Assembly (NCBI GenBank): GCA_012959595.1
Contig: DUCW01000221.1
Span: forward strand, 1,222 to 10,924
Reading direction: 5' to 3'
DNA length: 9,703 bases
Source: Gemmatimonadota bacterium
GTDB taxonomy: Bacteria > Gemmatimonadota > Gemmatimonadetes > Longimicrobiales > Gaopeijiaceae
The position numbers and the translations under genes were made by a program. This document shows, one piece after another, positions 7,316-9,703 of this stretch. The notes under the pieces were generated by a model. It was not told the DNA's origin. It ran no database searches and was given only the letters and a program-made list of their open reading frames with translations. Positions within the stretch are counted from its first letter, which is position 1, and every line of letters begins with the position of its first letter.

Positions 7316-8461
7316 ATGTCAGTCCAACTAATCGACAACCAAGAAGATACCTGGCACCTATCGAAAGCCCTCAGTGAACAAGATCGGTTTGCTATAGACC
7401 TCGAAGCAGCAGGATTTCACCGTTATTCCGATCAAGTTTGTCTATTACAGATAACCTCGGGGGATAAAACCTTTCTTGTAGACACTCTTTTAGTCGACCC
7501 AACCGATACACTCCGGCCTTTGTTCCAAAGCCCCAACATACTCCTTGTTTTACATGGAGGTGCATTTGATCTCCGGCTCTTACATAGAGACCTCCAGATC
7601 TTCCCCGTCAACTTATTCGACACTCAGATTGCGGCTTCTTTGGTTGGCGAACCTTCACTCGGATTGGCTGCCCTTCTAAACAAATACCTTGGTATAGAGC
7701 TATCGAAAAAATACCAAAAGGCAGATTGGGCCAGTCGACCACTTTCAGATGAGATGTTAGAATATGCAACGGCAGATACTCAAAACTTATGTCTATTAAG
7801 CGACTTACTCATTGAAAAACTTCGGGATCTCGACCGGCTATCCTGGGCAACCGAAGAATCTCGAGCCTTGGCAGATTTGCGCTGGAATCCAGAACCAAAT
7901 TTGGACCCTGTGCTCAGAATCAAAGGTTCAAAACACCTACTTGATAGAGAAATTGAACGCCTTAGAACAGCCTGTAATTGGAGGGACACTATCGCCAGAA
8001 AGACCGACCGTGCTCATTTTAGAGTGGCGGGCGACCCTGTTCTCCTGGAAATTGCAAAACTGGGATCGTACGGGCTCTCTTCCATCAGTAAGGTCAAAGG
8101 GATGTCCTCAAAGGTTCTCAAAAAGTTCGGGAAAAATCTCCTCAATGATTTAGAGAGAATCGACAGTCTGCCAGCCAATCAATTGACTGGCTATCCCATA
8201 AGGACATCCCCTAGACGACCCCGCCTGTCTCTGAAAGAAGAAAAAACTTTGGACGAATTAAAGTTAATCCGCAATCAGATGGCGAACCAATTCAAAATTG
8301 CTAGAGGAAGCATCATGTCCAACGCACTGCTAAGCCACATCGCCACTAGTCGAATTAATGGTCCTGATGATCTCCTTAGAATAAAAGGAGTCCGTAAATG
8401 GCACATTCAAAATTTTGGAGATGATATTTTGGAAGTCCTTAGAAATAATTCTTCTGTCTGA
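7316..8461 (+). CDS. rnd: Ribonuclease D with two HRDC domains
   Basis: 3'-5' exoribonuclease of the DEDDy class, known in E. coli for trimming tRNA and other stable RNA 3' ends. The 381-residue product has a DnaQ-like exonuclease domain (about 1-180): AIDLEA gives D28 and E30, VLHGGAFDLRLL gives D85, FDTQIAA marks the next block, and YATAD gives Y150 and D154, the Y-x3-D of the class. The first HRDC domain lies at about 187-272 (DPVLRIKG onward) and the second at about 300-378 (TLDELKLIRNQMANQFKIARG, then DDLLRIKGVRKWHIQNFG), as in full-length RNase D. The frame is open back to a TTG at 7220, but those 32 codons do not resemble the family and MSVQLIDNQ matches the usual N-terminus. The ribosome binding site is poor: AAAGG lies 15 bases upstream. 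Confidence 0.93.
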   Translation: MSVQLIDNQEDTWHLSKALSEQDRFAIDLEAAGFHRYSDQVCLLQITSGDKTFLVDTLLVDPTDTLRPLFQSPNILLVLHGGAFDLRLLHRDLQIFPVNLFDTQIAASLVGEPSLGLAALLNKYLGIELSKKYQKADWASRPLSDEMLEYATADTQNLCLLSDLLIEKLRDLDRLSWATEESRALADLRWNPEPNLDPVLRIKGSKHLLDREIERLRTACNWRDTIARKTDRAHFRVAGDPVLLEIAKLGSYGLSSISKVKGMSSKVLKKFGKNLLNDLERIDSLPANQLTGYPIRTSPRRPRLSLKEEKTLDELKLIRNQMANQFKIARGSIMSNALLSHIATSRINGPDDLLRIKGVRKWHIQNFGDDILEVLRNNSSV

Positions 8462-8490
8462 ACTCCCCTCATGCCTAATTTTTTTCAAAA

Positions 8491-8871
8491 CTACACCCCA
8501 GCTTCTTCTTGACGTTTACAATCGATACAATAGCGTGCGTGCGGGAGAGCATCTAGACGCTTAAAAGCGACTTCAGTACTACAAGTTTGGCACAACCCAA
8601 ATTTATCTGGATCAGAATAAAGCCTCTTTAAAGCTCTTTCTAATCGATAGATATATCTCCCTTCCTTGCTAGCAAAAAGAGCTGCTTTCTCTCGTTCCAT
8701 AGCTTCAGTACCCTGATCAGCCATATGGTCAGTGTAGGAAGACAAATCCGAATCCATAACTTCTCTGTCGAGTTTTGTTCTCCTTCCGAAACGTCCCAGA
8801 GCTTTGAGAGCCTTAGTTCTCTCTTCCTGCAACCTTGATTCAAAGTGTTCTAACTGTTCTTTGCTCAACAT
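8491..8871 (-). CDS. DksA/TraR-family zinc-finger protein
   Basis: Small protein (126 residues) of the DksA/TraR C4 zinc-finger family. Relatives bind in the RNA polymerase secondary channel and adjust promoter responses, sometimes with ppGpp; its exact role here is unknown. An N-terminal helical part (1-35) is followed by DSDLSSYTDHMADQGTEAMEREK (about 40-62), very like the YteA/YocK-type members, then a charged helix and the zinc finger with C94, C97, C115 and C118 all present (CQTC and CIDC). I chose the ATG at 8871 because AAAGG lies seven bases upstream; an ATG five codons earlier, at 8886, has its AGGG only about two bases away. It diverges from the YggX-like gene and converges on the RNase D gene, with 29 bases between the two stops. 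Confidence 0.87.
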   Translation of the reverse strand: MLSKEQLEHFESRLQEERTKALKALGRFGRRTKLDREVMDSDLSSYTDHMADQGTEAMEREKAALFASKEGRYIYRLERALKRLYSDPDKFGLCQTCSTEVAFKRLDALPHARYCIDCKRQEEAGV

Positions 8872-8940
8872 AGAAATACCTTTCATTGCCCTTTATTGCA
8901 CACTCAACCCTAGCCCGCAAATGACTACACCTTTCAAAAC

Positions 8941-8970
8941 TACCCTTTAGGGTAAATATATCTTATATCT
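8941..8970. promoter_or_regulatory. Operator-like inverted repeat plus tandem 7-mer in a divergent gap
   Basis: TACCCT-TT-AGGGTA (8941-8954) is a perfect six-base inverted repeat with a two-base centre. Two bases later TATATCT occurs twice in tandem (8957-8970), supplying an A/T-rich -10-like stretch for the plus strand. On the minus strand a -35-like TTGAAA lies at 8937-8932. The cluster sits between the DksA-like and YggX-like starts, where a shared regulator could bind. No known operator consensus is recognised. Confidence 0.35.
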
Positions 8971-9060
8971 TTAACCTCTTATTCGGTGGAGTCTAATAAC
9001 AACGGCTACAAGAGTTCACTTAAAACTTCAAGGCTTACAGAAGCAAGCGAGTCCGACCTT

Positions 9061-9342
9061 ATGACGGATACCATTCTTTGTAAACGCTGTAAAAAAGATA
9101 AAACGAAACTTGCCAAGCCACCCTTTCGTAATGAATTGGGGGGGACAATCTACGGTCAGATATGCTCAGGTTGTTGGGATGAATGGCTGACACACCAGAC
9201 CCTTCTCATCAACCATTATGGCCTAGATCCTCGTGACTCAAAATCCAAAGAATTCCTCTACCAACAAATCGAATCCGTATTGCTGAACGATAAAGATGGT
9301 CAGGATATCGACACCAGCCAGAAGGGTGACATCGAATGGTAA
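9061..9342 (+). CDS. YggX-like Fe(II)-trafficking / oxidative damage protection protein
   Basis: A 93-residue protein related to YggX, a small cytoplasmic protein linked in enterobacteria to protecting iron-sulfur clusters from oxidative damage and to iron(II) handling. The diagnostic core is present: PPFRNELGGTIYGQI (20-34), then CWDEWLTHQTLLINHYGLD (38-56) and KEFLYQQIESVLL (63-75), matching the pattern of E. coli YggX (ELGKRIY, then WQHKQTMLINEKKLN). Unlike E. coli YggX it carries two CxxC pairs, C7/C10 and C35/C38, which could make a zinc or iron site; E. coli YggX has a single conserved Cys at 7. The start is taken at the ATG at 9061; an in-frame GTG at 8986 would add 25 residues that do not look like the family. 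The ribosome binding site is weak. It diverges from the DksA-like gene. Confidence 0.85.
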   Translation: MTDTILCKRCKKDKTKLAKPPFRNELGGTIYGQICSGCWDEWLTHQTLLINHYGLDPRDSKSKEFLYQQIESVLLNDKDGQDIDTSQKGDIEW

Positions 9343-9377
9343 AAAGTTTAAAAACTAGACTCAATTAGACATGACAG

Positions 9378-9703
9378 TTAGTCATTCCCAGTCTTCCTTC
9401 GTTCAGGCATGATGTCATGGGACTGCCAGTAAAAACCCTGGGGGGCTCTCTGTTCAGGCCATATTTCTTTTAAGGTGTCGCCTTCGTAAATCCGGCCGTT
9501 CTTCATAACCCAACGTACTGTATTAGTATTGTGTAAATCCTCTAGTGGGTTCTCATCTAAGACCACCAGATCCGCCAGTTTCTCTGGCTCCAGTGATCCC
9601 AAATCGTTATCAAGGCCTAGAACATCTGCTCCAACAATAGGAGTGTCTATTAAATCAACAGCTGTAATTTCAAAAGTCGCATCTGTATTCTCTTGAATGT
9701 CCC
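9378..9703 (-). CDS. Amidohydrolase, C-terminal part (5' end beyond window)
   Basis: The reading frame is open from the right edge to a TAA at 9378, giving 107 residues. The stretch LGSLEPEKLADLVVLDENPLEDLHNTNTVRWVMKNGRIYEGDTLKEIW, read in pieces, is the typical C-terminal end of metal-dependent amidohydrolases (imidazolonepropionase- or TolB-associated type): the chain returns to the small beta-sandwich through GSLEPEKLADLVVLD and closes with VMKNGRIYEGDTL, followed by the WPEQR tail. The metal-binding residues of the barrel lie outside the window, so substrate and activity cannot be judged. The segment before GADVLGLDNDLG (about residues 5-27) is not the expected ATxNxA helix of the family, which may mean a divergent or partly decayed region. 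It converges on the YggX-like gene with 35 bases between stops. Confidence 0.8.
   Translation of the reverse strand, partial: DIQENTDATFEITAVDLIDTPIVGADVLGLDNDLGSLEPEKLADLVVLDENPLEDLHNTNTVRWVMKNGRIYEGDTLKEIWPEQRAPQGFYWQSHDIMPERRKTGND

Noticed and set aside
8462..8490. T-run at 8479-8485 as the RNase D terminator
   Set aside because: No stem-forming sequence precedes it.
8986..9060. GTG start giving a 118-residue YggX-like protein
   Set aside because: No ribosome site is visible before 8986 and the extra 25 residues are low-complexity polar sequence outside the family; the ATG at 9061 gives the usual family length.
9371..9385. Inverted repeat ATGAC-AGTTA-GTCAT between the convergent YggX-like and amidohydrolase genes
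   Set aside because: Five pairs only, overlapping the amidohydrolase stop, with no adjoining T run on either strand.
1..9703. A defence system, mobile element or novel multi-gene cluster
   Set aside because: Every substantial frame matches a housekeeping or common accessory family; no transposase, integrase, toxin-antitoxin, repeat array or nuclease-helicase pair was found.

Overview
The window reads as an ordinary chromosomal stretch from an uncultivated Gram-negative-type bacterium. Base composition looks moderate, roughly mid-40s percent GC by eye and not computed. Three genes have a flavour I associate with Gemmatimonadota: a YggX-like protein with two CxxC pairs, a LytC-type amidase with a beta-rich N-terminal domain, and an amidohydrolase ending in the NPLEDLHNTNT and WPEQR motifs. 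This placement is tentative. No mobile element, phage gene, CRISPR array, tRNA or rRNA is visible. Gene density is high and no gene-free stretch exceeds 300 bases; the longest gap is about 190.

Layout. Positions 1-7177 hold seven genes, all on the minus strand. In transcription order, from high to low coordinates, they are pyruvate kinase (pyk), a PhnP-like metallo-beta-lactamase-fold hydrolase, glucose-6-phosphate isomerase (pgi), a YtxH-like membrane protein, a PQQ-type sugar dehydrogenase, SmpB, and an N-acetylmuramoyl-L-alanine amidase cut by the left window edge. pyk and the hydrolase are 5 bases apart. The hydrolase and pgi overlap by ATGA, as do smpB and the amidase. A weak candidate terminator lies between the sugar dehydrogenase and smpB, so the run is probably at least two transcription units.

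A plus-strand RNase D gene with two HRDC domains diverges from pyk across about 140 bases containing an extended -10 promoter. It converges on a minus-strand DksA/TraR-type zinc-finger gene. That gene in turn diverges from a plus-strand YggX-like gene across a 190-base region with a short inverted repeat and a tandem 7-mer. The right edge holds the C-terminal end of a minus-strand amidohydrolase.

Functionally the window mixes central carbon metabolism (Pyk, Pgi, a periplasmic sugar oxidase), RNA and translation quality control (RNase D, SmpB), envelope maintenance (amidase, YtxH) and stress physiology (DksA-like, YggX-like). I see no clearly new multi-gene system. The points most worth a second look are the coupled pyk-hydrolase-pgi operon, the four-cysteine YggX relative, and the operator-like DNA between the DksA-like and YggX-like genes.
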